Of a DNA stretch of 15,046 bases, positions 1 through 6,744 are shown in pieces. This DNA is from Pseudomonadota bacterium (GTDB lineage: Bacteria > Pseudomonadota > Alphaproteobacteria > Acetobacterales > Acetobacteraceae), in contig JAKAQU010000023.1 of assembly GCA_021819535.1 (NCBI GenBank), positions 1-15,046 on the forward strand. Reading direction: 5' to 3'. The notes under the pieces were generated by a model. The model ran no database searches, was not told the DNA's origin, and saw nothing but the letters and a program-made list of their open reading frames with translations. The position numbers and the translations under genes are program-made. Each line of letters starts with the position of its first letter. Position 1 is the stretch's first letter.

Positions 1-1158
1 CGTATTGATGGTCTGGCCGATTGCCGAGAGCACGACGATCGAGGACAGGACCGAGAGCGGGATCGAGACCGCGATGATGATCGTCGAACGCACCGAGCCG
101 AGGAAGAGCAGGATCATCAGCGCCGTCAGCACCGCGGCGATGATCGCCTCCCGCACCACGCCCTCGATCGCCGCTTTCACGAACACCGATTGGTCGCCGA
201 CGAGATGGAGTTCCATGCCCTTGGGCACGGTCTCCTCGATCAGCGGCATGCGGTCCTTGACCCCCTGGACGATGTCGAGGGTCGAGACCGCGCCGGCCTT
301 GACCACCGGCATCAAAATCGCGCGCTCGCCGTTCACCCGCACCATGTTGGTCTGCGGGATCGCCCCATCGTGGACGAAGGCGATGTCCTTCATGTAGATG
401 ACGGTGCCGTTGGCCTTCTTGATCGGGAAGCGGTTCATCTCGGGGATGCTGCGCGGCTGATCGGTCAGCATCATGTCCCATTCATATTTGCCGATTTTTT
501 GCGTCCCCGTCGGCAGGATCAGATTCTGCTCGTTGAGCTGATTGGTGACGTCCTGCGGCGAGAGGCCATTGGCCTGCATCTCCTGTGGGTTGAGATCGGC
601 GATGACCATGCGGTATTTGCCGCCATAGGGGGTCAGAATAGCGGTGCCCTGCACCGAGGAGAGGGCGGGTCGGATGACGTTATTGGAATAGTCGAAAAGG
701 ATGGTCTCCGGCACCGAGGTGCTGGAGGCGGTCATCGAAATGACCGGAATCGAGGCGGCGTTATAGAACAAGACGAAAGGCGGCACCGAACCGCGTGGGA
801 AGAATTTCAGCACCACCTGCGCGGTCGCCGTCACCTCCGAGAGCGCCGCCGAAATATTGACGTGATTGTCGAAGAAGATTTTCACGATGCCGTAATCGAT
901 CATCGAATTCGATTCGATGTGCTCGATATCGACCGTCGTCGCCATCACCGTGCGCTCGAAGAAATAGACGAAACGGCCGGAAATGTCGTTCGGCAGCATG
1001 CCGTTGTACTGAAACACCACCGCGACGACGGGAATGTCGATCGAGGGGAACACGTCTTTCGGCGTGCGGATGGCAGATAGAGTGCCGAACAGGAGAATGA
1101 GAATGGCGAGAACGACAAATGTATAAGGGCGCCGCAACGCGACTTGAACGATCCACAT
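1..1158 (-). CDS. RND efflux pump permease, N-terminal part (runs off window)
   Basis: Leftward reading frame open from an ATG at 1158 to the window edge, giving 386 codons of a protein family usually about 1,000-1,050 residues long, so roughly the first third is present. It begins MWIVQVALRRPYTFVVLAIL, the usual cytoplasmic cap and first membrane helix (about residues 8-28) of inner-membrane RND permeases. Residues about 30-333 form the first large periplasmic region, with RTPKDVFPSIDIPVV just after TM1. TM2 (about 336-355) and TM3 (about 360-382) follow, with the family pattern LFLGSVRSTIIIAVSIPLS. Such permeases are trimers that use the proton gradient to expel drugs, lipids or metals through an adaptor and an outer-membrane channel. 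No adaptor gene lies on the 5' side, so it may be downstream, beyond the window. Drug-type (HAE1-like) seems likelier than metal-type, because the long metal-type N-terminal features are absent; this is inference. No strong Shine-Dalgarno site; a GGAAGG lies rather far (about 17 bases) upstream. Confidence 0.9.
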   Translation of the reverse strand, partial: MWIVQVALRRPYTFVVLAILILLFGTLSAIRTPKDVFPSIDIPVVAVVFQYNGMLPNDISGRFVYFFERTVMATTVDIEHIESNSMIDYGIVKIFFDNHVNISAALSEVTATAQVVLKFFPRGSVPPFVLFYNAASIPVISMTASSTSVPETILFDYSNNVIRPALSSVQGTAILTPYGGKYRMVIADLNPQEMQANGLSPQDVTNQLNEQNLILPTGTQKIGKYEWDMMLTDQPRSIPEMNRFPIKKANGTVIYMKDIAFVHDGAIPQTNMVRVNGERAILMPVVKAGAVSTLDIVQGVKDRMPLIEETVPKGMELHLVGDQSVFVKAAIEGVVREAIIAAVLTALMILLFLGSVRSTIIIAVSIPLSVLSSIVVLSAIGQTINT

Positions 1159-1524
1159 CGACTGAGCTCGCTCTACCTTCCAAACCCGAAAATTGCGCCC
1201 TCATGGCCGTCAGCGCGCACCAAACCCCGGTTTCGAGCGGGCACCCGACCGGTCGGCGATTTCTAGCCCGCCCTTGATGCGCGGTGAATTATATTTTCTT
1301 TTAAGGTCGAGGCGAGCGGCCGGGCAAGGCGAGGGCGAAGGTTTTCCGGCCGGGCCTTTTCCGCGCCGCGTTTCTCGGCCATGATGGCGCCAAAACCGGG
1401 GATGCCCATCGTTGAGGGGAAACGAGAGCATGGCACCGAGCCTGTGGCCGGCGCCTGCGTCGCCCCCTTTTGGGGTCTGTTTTTTCTCGTTTCTTCAGTT
1501 AGCTGATCAGCAGCGGAGCCACCC
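1159..1524. other. divergent intergenic spacer between RND permease and dehydrogenase
   Basis: A 366-base region with no gene of normal length. It contains an AT-rich patch around 1286-1304, a direct repeat of CGGCCGGGC (1317-1325 and 1347-1355), a short C/G stem followed by a T-rich run (1463-1485), and the palindrome GCTGATCAGC (1502-1511) just before the dehydrogenase ribosome-binding site. Longer antisense frames over it (for example 1263-1610 on the minus strand) show no protein-like composition and overlap the dehydrogenase start. Promoters for both flanking genes should lie here, but no clear pair of hexamers was identified for the rightward gene. Confidence 0.5.
1288..1293 (-). promoter_or_regulatory. 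possible -10 box facing the RND gene
   Basis: The minus strand reads exactly TATAAT here, inside a short AT-rich island (about 1286-1304) in otherwise GC-rich DNA. It lies about 130 bases upstream of the RND start. No convincing -35 hexamer is found 16-18 bases further upstream (CTCGCC at 17 bases), so this is only a candidate. Confidence 0.2.
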
Positions 1525-1528
1525 ATGA
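1430..1528 (+). CDS. possible 32-codon leader ORF coupled to the dehydrogenase
   Basis: An ATG at 1430 opens a 32-codon frame whose TGA (1526-1528) overlaps the ATG of the next gene at 1525 as ATGA, the arrangement used for translational coupling at most junctions in this window. A purine-rich stretch, GAGGGGAAACGAGAG, precedes it and could act as a ribosome-binding site. The predicted peptide is hydrophobic and proline-rich in its first half, with a CFFSF core, and resembles no family I know. A weak C/G stem with a T-rich tail (1463-1485) lies inside it, so an attenuation-like leader is conceivable. It may equally be chance: the dehydrogenase has its own GGAG site. Confidence 0.2.
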   Translation: MAPSLWPAPASPPFGVCFFSFLQLADQQRSHP

Positions 1529-2487
1529 CCAAGCCAACCCTCCTCATCACCCGCCGTCTTCCCGCTGCCGTCGAAGAGCGCGCCCGGCACGCGTTCGAGG
1601 CGCGTTTCAACCCAGAGGATCGGATCTATACCGTGGCCGAACTCGCCGAGCGCGCCGCCGGCGCCGATGCGATCCTCACCGCCCCCGGCGACCGCCTCGA
1701 TGCCGCGGCTATCGCCGCATTGCCGGCGAGCATCAAGGCGATCGGCACGTTCAGCGTCGGCTTCGATCATATCGACATCGCCTCTGCGCGCGCGCGCGGC
1801 ATTCAGGTATGCAACACGCCGGATGTGCTTTCGGTCGCGACCGCCGAGATCGCGATGCTGCTCATCCTCGCCGCCGCGCGCCGCGCCGGCGAGGGCGAAC
1901 GGCTGGTGCGGGCCGGGAAATGGCATGGCTGGGCGCCGACCCAGCTTCTCGGCACCCAGGTCTCGGGCCGCAGGCTCGGGATTTTCGGCATGGGCCGCAT
2001 CGGCCGCGAGGTCGCGCGCATGGCGGCCGCCTTCGGGATGGAAATCCACTATCGGGACCAGTCGCGCCTGCCGCCGGAGCTGGAAAAAGGCGCGATCTTT
2101 CATGACAATGACGCCGATTTTCTCGCCCGGTGCGAGGTTCTGTCACTGAATGCCCCGGGTGGCGAGGGCACCCGCCACTGGCTCAATGCCGCGCGCATCG
2201 CGCAACTGCCCAAGGGCGCCGTGGTGGTGAATGCGGCACGCGGGACGCTGATCGATGACGCCGCCCTCATCGCTGCGCTCAAAAGCGGCCAGATCGCCTT
2301 CGCCGGGCTCGACGTCTACAACAACGAGCCGGCGCTCGATCCCGGCTATCTCGCGCTCGAAAACGTCGTTTTGCTGCCCCATCTCGGCAGCGCAACCGCG
2401 GAGACCAGGGATGCCATGGGGGCTTTGGCGCTCGACGGCATCGCCGCCATTCTCGCCGGCCAGCGCCCGCGCAATCTCGTGGGATAG
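1525..2487 (+). CDS. D-isomer-specific 2-hydroxyacid dehydrogenase (glyoxylate/hydroxypyruvate reductase type)
   Basis: 320 residues, the normal length for this family. It interconverts a D-2-hydroxyacid and its 2-oxoacid using NAD(P)H in the cytoplasm; glyoxylate or hydroxypyruvate is the likeliest substrate. Visible motifs: NTPDVLSVATAEIA (97-110), typical of the glyoxylate reductase branch; the nucleotide-binding glycines GMGRIG (155-160); and the catalytic triad positions Arg239 in NAARGTLID, Glu268 in NNEP and His286 in LPHLGSAT. Asp178 sits where NADH-preferring members have an acidic residue, but the neighbouring Arg177 makes cofactor preference uncertain. The ATG at 1525 has GGAG six bases upstream. 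The gene stands alone, convergent with the ClC gene 54 bases downstream. Substrate is not fixed by sequence; phosphoglycerate dehydrogenase is unlikely because no regulatory C-terminal domain is present. Confidence 0.93.
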   Translation: MTKPTLLITRRLPAAVEERARHAFEARFNPEDRIYTVAELAERAAGADAILTAPGDRLDAAAIAALPASIKAIGTFSVGFDHIDIASARARGIQVCNTPDVLSVATAEIAMLLILAAARRAGEGERLVRAGKWHGWAPTQLLGTQVSGRRLGIFGMGRIGREVARMAAAFGMEIHYRDQSRLPPELEKGAIFHDNDADFLARCEVLSLNAPGGEGTRHWLNAARIAQLPKGAVVVNAARGTLIDDAALIAALKSGQIAFAGLDVYNNEPALDPGYLALENVVLLPHLGSATAETRDAMGALALDGIAAILAGQRPRNLVG

Positions 2488-2541
2488 GCATCCTCCGCGC
2501 CCTGATCGGCCCGATGCGCGAGAGGGGCGCGCGAATGCCGG

Positions 2542-3858
2542 CTATGGATGGGGGCGGCCGAGCGCGACCAGGAAACGCTCGGCGAGCGCGCCATAGAGCG
2601 GGCGGCGGCAGAAGCTGCGTGAGATCGCAAAGGCCAGCATCGCGGTCGCCAGAAGCGGCACCGTCATCGCCTGGTTGTCGGTCATTTCCATCACGATCAC
2701 CGCCGCGGTGATCGGCGCCTGCACCACACCGGCGAAATACCCGACCATGCCGAGCAGCACCATCGCCGCCGCCGGCGCGCCCGGAACCAATGGCGCGAGC
2801 AGCTTGCCGATCCCGGCGCCGACGGCGAGCGAGGGCGCGAAAATACCGCCCGGAATACCGCTCAGATAGGAGATCACCGTCGCCGCGAGCTTGAGAAACG
2901 GGAAATCCCACGGCACATGCGCTGAACCTTCCACGAGATGGCGCGCCTGCGCATAGCCGGTGCCATAGGTCGTGCCGTCCCCGAGCCAGCCGATCACCGC
3001 GAGCAACACGCCGCAGAGGGCGGCAAAAGCGATCGGCTGGCGCATCACCAGCCGCCCCATAGGGCCCGGCAAGCCGCGGCTCGCCCGCACCAGAACGGCG
3101 CTGAAAATCCCGCCGGCGAGGCCGCCCGCGAGGCTGCACGCCAAAACCGCGAGCCAGCCCGGCCCGAGCGCGAGCGAGACCGAGGTCATGCCGAAATAGG
3201 TGTAATTGCCGACCAGCGCCAAGGTCGTGATGCCGCCCAGGATCACCGCCGTCAGCGTCGTGCCGCTGGTGCGCGCCTCGAAGGAATGGCTCAATTCCTC
3301 GATCGCGAAGACGATGCCGGCGAGCGGCGTGTTGAACGCGGCGGCAACCCCGGCGGCGCCACCGGCGAGGATGAAGGCGCGGCGCAGATGCGGGCGTGGG
3401 CGGCGATCGAGGCGGCTCAGCGCGTCCATGATCGAGGCGCCGACCTGAACGCACGGCCCCTCACGCCCGATCGAGGCGCCAGCGGCCAGGCCGAGCAGCG
3501 TCAGTAAAATCTTGCCGAGCGCGATGCGCGCCGAAAGCAGGGCCGAAATGGTGCGCTGGTCGGAGAGATGGATGGCGGCGATCACCTGCGGGATGCCGCT
3601 TCCCTGCGCGCCCGGGAATATTCGCCGCGTGAGCCAGACCGAAAGTACGAGGCCGGCGGGCGAAATCGCGAACGGCGCATAGGCGCCCCATCGCCCGAGC
3701 AGTGTCTGAAACAGCGCCTGCGCCGCATCGGAAGCGTGCGAGAAAGCGACGATGACCAGTGCCACCGCGATCGCGCCGAGCCAGAATTGCGCCTGGCGCA
3801 GCCAGAGCTTCGGCGCGAGCCGGGCGCGCCGCAGGACATGGCCGCCGGGGCGGTTCAT
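2542..3858 (-). CDS. ClC-family chloride/proton antiporter
   Basis: 438 residues, the usual size of a bacterial ClC lacking CBS domains; a polytopic inner-membrane dimer. Signature segments are all present: GSGIPQ (86-91), whose Ser87 fits chloride rather than nitrate selectivity; GREGP (131-135) with gating Glu133; FNTPLAG...IEEL, with Glu188 matching the proton glutamate of E. coli ClC-ec1; GIFAP (338-342); and Tyr422 in PLYGAL. Having both glutamates argues for an exchanger rather than a channel. Start choice: the ATG at 3858 overlaps the stop of the upstream gene as ATGA, matching the other junctions of this operon. An in-frame ATG at 3888, preceded by GAGG, would add ten residues and is a real alternative. 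It is the last gene of the four-gene operon. Its role could be charge balance or acid resistance, but the link to the transferases is unexplained. Confidence 0.95.
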   Translation of the reverse strand: MNRPGGHVLRRARLAPKLWLRQAQFWLGAIAVALVIVAFSHASDAAQALFQTLLGRWGAYAPFAISPAGLVLSVWLTRRIFPGAQGSGIPQVIAAIHLSDQRTISALLSARIALGKILLTLLGLAAGASIGREGPCVQVGASIMDALSRLDRRPRPHLRRAFILAGGAAGVAAAFNTPLAGIVFAIEELSHSFEARTSGTTLTAVILGGITTLALVGNYTYFGMTSVSLALGPGWLAVLACSLAGGLAGGIFSAVLVRASRGLPGPMGRLVMRQPIAFAALCGVLLAVIGWLGDGTTYGTGYAQARHLVEGSAHVPWDFPFLKLAATVISYLSGIPGGIFAPSLAVGAGIGKLLAPLVPGAPAAAMVLLGMVGYFAGVVQAPITAAVIVMEMTDNQAMTVPLLATAMLAFAISRSFCRRPLYGALAERFLVALGRPHP

Positions 3859-4442
3859 CGTTCGGGAGGCTGCGTCTGAATGGCCCATAAATCCTCGACC
3901 GTGTCGACATCGCGGCGGCGGGGAAGGAAGGCGATGCGCCGGCCGGAGAAGTTGGCCAGTGTATCGGCGAGCGCGTCTGCGGTCGACCAGCGCACGCCGG
4001 CAAAAAGTCGCGCCGGGCGGCGCGGCCCGAGCCCGACCAGCCAATACCCGCCATCATATGCCGGGCCGAAGACGGCATCGGCGCGGCCGAGTGCCTGCCG
4101 CGCCGCCATGATATCGGCGGCGCCGATCCCCGGAATATCGCACCCGACCACATAGACCCGCCGGCGGGGAAACCGCGCCAGCGCGCGCGCCATCCGCGCC
4201 CCGAGATCACCCCTCCCCTGGCCGATCGTCGGGAGACCGAGGCCGGGAATACACGCCCGGTCCGGCGTGATCACCGCGATCGGCCGCAGCCGCCGATCCG
4301 CGCCCAGCCGGCGGGCCAGCGAAAACAGCGTGGCGCGATGAAAGGAAAGTGCTGCCCGCGCCCCGATCCCGGCGGCGAGCCGCCGCTTGACCGTCCCGAG
4401 CCGGGGGGCGCGGGCGAAAATCAACACGGTTTCGCGTCTCAT
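3855..4442 (-). CDS. TIGR04282/DUF2064-family transferase
   Basis: 195 residues. Matches the DUF2064 family of small nucleotidyltransferase-fold proteins, often annotated as 'arsenosugar biosynthesis' or 'rSAM/selenodomain-associated' transferase 1. Landmarks: VLIFARAPRLGTVKRRLA near the N-terminus (6-23; KTRLA-like substrate loop), QGRGDLGARM (75-84), VVGCDIPGI (98-106, metal-binding aspartate Asp102) and GPAYDGGYWLVGL (126-138). The start at 4442 gives an ATGA overlap with the preceding glycosyltransferase and puts the conserved strand right at the N-terminus; a longer frame to 4475 would read back into that gene. The paired partner TIGR04283 gene is immediately upstream, the usual arrangement. 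The specific sugar or nucleotide acceptor is not known, and no ArsS or ArsM gene is seen here, so an arsenosugar role should not be assumed. Confidence 0.88.
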   Translation of the reverse strand: MRRETVLIFARAPRLGTVKRRLAAGIGARAALSFHRATLFSLARRLGADRRLRPIAVITPDRACIPGLGLPTIGQGRGDLGARMARALARFPRRRVYVVGCDIPGIGAADIMAARQALGRADAVFGPAYDGGYWLVGLGPRRPARLFAGVRWSTADALADTLANFSGRRIAFLPRRRDVDTVEDLWAIQTQPPER

Positions 4443-5140
4443 TCCCGGCCGTGATAAAAGGAGACGATCCGCCATGGCGCAACGCCGAGGAAATAAAGCG
4501 CGAGGCAGGTGAGATTGCGGAGACTCCGCCGCCGGACGCCGCGCGCATGGCGCGCCGCCGAGGTCACGGCATCGATCGGGAGGGCGACCAGCCGGGCGCG
4601 GCCGATGCGGCGCACGAGATCGACATCCTCCATCAGCGGCAGCGCCGCCATCCCGCCGACCCGCGTCAGCAACGCGCGCGAAATCACCAGGCCTTGATCG
4701 CCATAGGGAAGGCCGAGCACCCGCGCCCGCCAGGCGACCAGCCGCTCCATTCGCCGTGCCCAGGGCGCCGCGGTCGCGAGCGTGAAGCGGCCATACCCGG
4801 CGCGCGCGCCGGCGTCCGGTGCGGCAATGAAGCGCGCCAGCGCCGCACCGGCGCCGGGGGCGAGTACGGTATCGGCGTGGAGCAGGAGCAGCCAGGGCGC
4901 GCTCGTCGCCCTGATCCCGGCTGCGAGCTGCGCGCCGCGGCCGCGTGCCGCGAACACCACCCGCGCCCCCGCTTCCCGCGCGACGCCGACGCTCTCATCC
5001 GTGCTCGCGCCATCGACGACGACGATTTCCGCCCCCGGTATCTCGGCGCGGAGTGCATGGAGCGTCGCCGGCAGGCGCGCCGCCTCGTTCAGCACAGGAA
5101 TGATGACAGCAAGCGCCCCCTGCGAAAGCCCGCCGTTCAC
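4439..5140 (-). CDS. TIGR04283-family glycosyltransferase, GT2 fold
   Basis: 233 residues from a GTG at 5140. This start overlaps the upstream flavoprotein stop as GTGA and gives the normal family length; the longer frame to 5245 only reads back into the flavoprotein. GT-A fold motifs: LAVIIPVLNEAARL (10-23), VVVDGASTDES (40-50), the acidic pair region LLLLHADT with Asp90, GDQG (147-150) and MEDVDLVRRIG (170-180). The C-terminus LALYFLGVAPWRIVSFYHG looks like a membrane-associated amphipathic segment. It is expected to transfer a sugar from a nucleotide sugar to an unknown acceptor, probably at the inner face of the membrane. Families TIGR04282 and TIGR04283 usually travel together, as here. 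Acceptor and product cannot be told from sequence. Confidence 0.9.
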   Translation of the reverse strand: MNGGLSQGALAVIIPVLNEAARLPATLHALRAEIPGAEIVVVDGASTDESVGVAREAGARVVFAARGRGAQLAAGIRATSAPWLLLLHADTVLAPGAGAALARFIAAPDAGARAGYGRFTLATAAPWARRMERLVAWRARVLGLPYGDQGLVISRALLTRVGGMAALPLMEDVDLVRRIGRARLVALPIDAVTSAARHARGVRRRSLRNLTCLALYFLGVAPWRIVSFYHGRE

Positions 5141-6492
5141 GCCCGCGCCGCCGCCATCTCCGCCATCACCGCGCCGAGGCGGGCGCGGAATTCCGGCGCC
5201 AGAAAGATGGTTGGCGGCTGGACGAGCTGATTGACCTCCATCCACAAGCGATGCACTTCCGCATCACGGAGCGCAAGAAGGGTGAGGGCAGCGCCAAAGC
5301 GCATGCGTTCGCCGAAATCCGCCGGCCGCTCGCCCGCCGTTTCGGGAAACGCGAGATCCCTGACCGATGACGACCAGGCCGCGGCGATGATCGGCGCCAG
5401 CGCTTCGAAGAAGGCCATGGGCAGGGCACCGAGATCGCCCGCGCTCTCATCGAGAACGCGGCGCAGCATGGCCGCTTCCTGCGCCGCGATCGCCATGCCC
5501 TGGCCGTAGACCGGGTTGAAATCGCAAATCGTATCGCCGAGCGGCAACCATCCGCGGGGTGGCGCCCGCAGGCGCTCGAAATGCCGCCAGGCGCTGCCCG
5601 GCACGATGAAGCGGGTGAACCTGCCCTCCGGCACCGCGTTCTTGAGCGCCTCGTAAATGACCTGGTTTCTAAGGCCGCGGGCAAACTCCAGAAACCCGGC
5701 CAAATCGGCCGGCGGGCGTTCGCCGAAACGGCCGACGAGGGTCGCAAGCCAGCGCCCGCCCTCGATCGGCAGAATGAGCGCCGATCTCGTCTCGACCGGC
5801 GGGCCGGCGAGAACATAGGCGTATTGCCATGCCGGTTGCGCGGCGTCGGGCTTGGCGAAGATCGCGGTGGTGTAGGCGATTTCCATGCCGATCCTGGTCT
5901 CGGCCAGCGGCTCGCGGCCGGTCTCCGCCAGCATGGCCTGGCTCAGGGTACCGTTGCGCCCGGCGGCATCGATGACGAGATCGGCGTGGCGCTCGGCGTT
6001 TCCGCCCCCCGGCCGCGTATGCCGCACACCGGTGACGGCGGCGCCATCCGGCGATGTCATCAGCGCCTCGACCCGTGCCCCCTCGACGATCCTGACATTG
6101 GCGAGGGCGGCGACGCGCCGGCGCAGCACCGCCTCGATCAGCGGCCGGGAGGCGGAATAGAAGGTAAGGCCGAAATCGCGCCGGGGAAATTCACCGATCC
6201 CGGGAAAATCGAACACGCCGCCGAGGCCGAGATCGACCGGCACCGCCCCCGAAGCGGCGAGATCCTCGGCGAAGCCGGGCAGCAATGAGCAGAGCGCGTA
6301 TTGCGCGCCGAGAAAAAAAGCATGCGCCTGGCTCCCATGCGGCACGCCGCTTCGCGAAGCCGCCCCCTCGGGCAGGCGATCGCGCTCCAGCACCTCGATC
6401 GCGGCGAAATGCGGCGCGAGGGCTGCGGCGGCGGCGAGCCCGCCGATCCCAGCCCCGATCACGAGCGCGGTTTTGTCGGCTGCGACGGCCAT
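5137..6492 (-). CDS. FAD-dependent oxidoreductase/monooxygenase-like protein
   Basis: 451 residues, beginning with a Rossmann FAD fold: ALVIGAGIGGLAAAAALA, with glycines 13, 15 and 18 and the ribose-binding Glu36 at the end of the second strand. VIDAAGRN (173-180) corresponds to the DG-type motif of the group A hydroxylase/geranylgeranyl-reductase superfamily. GDTICDFNPVYGQGM (319-333) is the second FAD-contacting segment. The middle region should hold the substrate site; the C-terminal 60 residues are helical. The ATG at 6492 has an excellent AGGAGGGG site about five bases upstream. It leads the four-gene operon with the two transferases and ClC. Likely substrates are hydrophobic (isoprenoid, quinone or aromatic), but that is inference. 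Hydroxylase, epoxidase and saturating reductase activities all remain possible. Confidence 0.88.
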   Translation of the reverse strand: MAVAADKTALVIGAGIGGLAAAAALAPHFAAIEVLERDRLPEGAASRSGVPHGSQAHAFFLGAQYALCSLLPGFAEDLAASGAVPVDLGLGGVFDFPGIGEFPRRDFGLTFYSASRPLIEAVLRRRVAALANVRIVEGARVEALMTSPDGAAVTGVRHTRPGGGNAERHADLVIDAAGRNGTLSQAMLAETGREPLAETRIGMEIAYTTAIFAKPDAAQPAWQYAYVLAGPPVETRSALILPIEGGRWLATLVGRFGERPPADLAGFLEFARGLRNQVIYEALKNAVPEGRFTRFIVPGSAWRHFERLRAPPRGWLPLGDTICDFNPVYGQGMAIAAQEAAMLRRVLDESAGDLGALPMAFFEALAPIIAAAWSSSVRDLAFPETAGERPADFGERMRFGAALTLLALRDAEVHRLWMEVNQLVQPPTIFLAPEFRARLGAVMAEMAAARA

Positions 6493-6518
6493 TGTCCCCT
6501 CCTGCTCAGTGCCATTTG

Positions 6519-6547
6519 GGCATAGCGTTGCCTTGCGTCGTTATCAA
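6519..6547 (-). promoter_or_regulatory. candidate sigma-70 promoter of the flavoprotein operon
   Basis: On the minus strand TTGATA (6547-6542) and TATGCC (6524-6519) are separated by exactly 17 bases. The -10 lies about 26 bases upstream of the flavoprotein ATG, so the leader would be short and hold only the AGGAGG site. It sits about 43 bases from the nearer LexA-type box, so the operon is probably not directly repressed by it, though this cannot be excluded. Confidence 0.5.
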
Positions 6548-6589
6548 TCCTTTATGAGCGATACGGGCTTTCACGGCCGAATGGCTAAA

Positions 6590-6604
6590 GTTCTTATTTT
6601 GTTC
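6590..6604 (+). promoter_or_regulatory. LexA-type SOS box 1 (GTTC-N7-GTTC)
   Basis: GTTCTTATTTTGTTC is a perfect match to the alphaproteobacterial LexA operator, GTTC, seven bases, GTTC, with the T-rich centre common in real sites. It directly abuts a TTGACT hexamer (6605-6610) that looks like the -35 of the radical SAM gene, so bound LexA should hinder RNA polymerase. Together with a second box 34 bases further on, chance is unlikely. Confidence 0.75.
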
Positions 6605-6634
6605 TTGACTCATGTCGCGCGATGGCGATAGGTT
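6605..6634 (+). promoter_or_regulatory. candidate promoter of the radical SAM gene
   Basis: TTGACT (6605-6610) is a good -35 hexamer. The -10 is weaker: TAGGTT at 6629-6634 with an 18-base spacer, or GATAGG at 6627-6632 with 16 bases. The element lies between two LexA-type boxes, the first touching the -35 and the second just downstream of the -10. This would give a leader of about 100 bases holding the CTCACT repeat tract. Confidence 0.45.
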
Positions 6635-6638
6635 ATTC

Positions 6639-6653
6639 GAACAAATAGAGAAC
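6639..6653 (-). promoter_or_regulatory. LexA-type SOS box 2 (inverted orientation)
   Basis: GAACAAATAGAGAAC, read on the minus strand, is GTTCTCTATTTGTTC, a second perfect GTTC-N7-GTTC site with a T-rich centre very like box 1. The two boxes face opposite ways and flank the candidate promoter. It sits near the expected transcription start, a classic position for repression. Confidence 0.72.
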
Positions 6654-6722
<69 letters not shown>

Positions 6723-6744
6723 AGCGCCGCGAAGGGGGCCGCAC

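Noticed and set aside
190..1080. 296-codon plus-strand frame opposite the RND gene
   Set aside because: Rich in His, Arg and Asp with no family resemblance; it is the antisense shadow of the RND permease, whose own frame shows clear membrane helices and motifs.
3859..4044. Longer ClC start at 4044
   Set aside because: The added 62 residues are Arg/Pro-rich and read over the DUF2064 coding region in another frame; the ATGA overlap at 3858 (or ATG 3888) is a better start.
5581..6288. 235-codon plus-strand frame opposite the flavoprotein
   Set aside because: Antisense shadow with no motifs; the minus strand frame has an FAD Rossmann fold, a strong ribosome site and a promoter.
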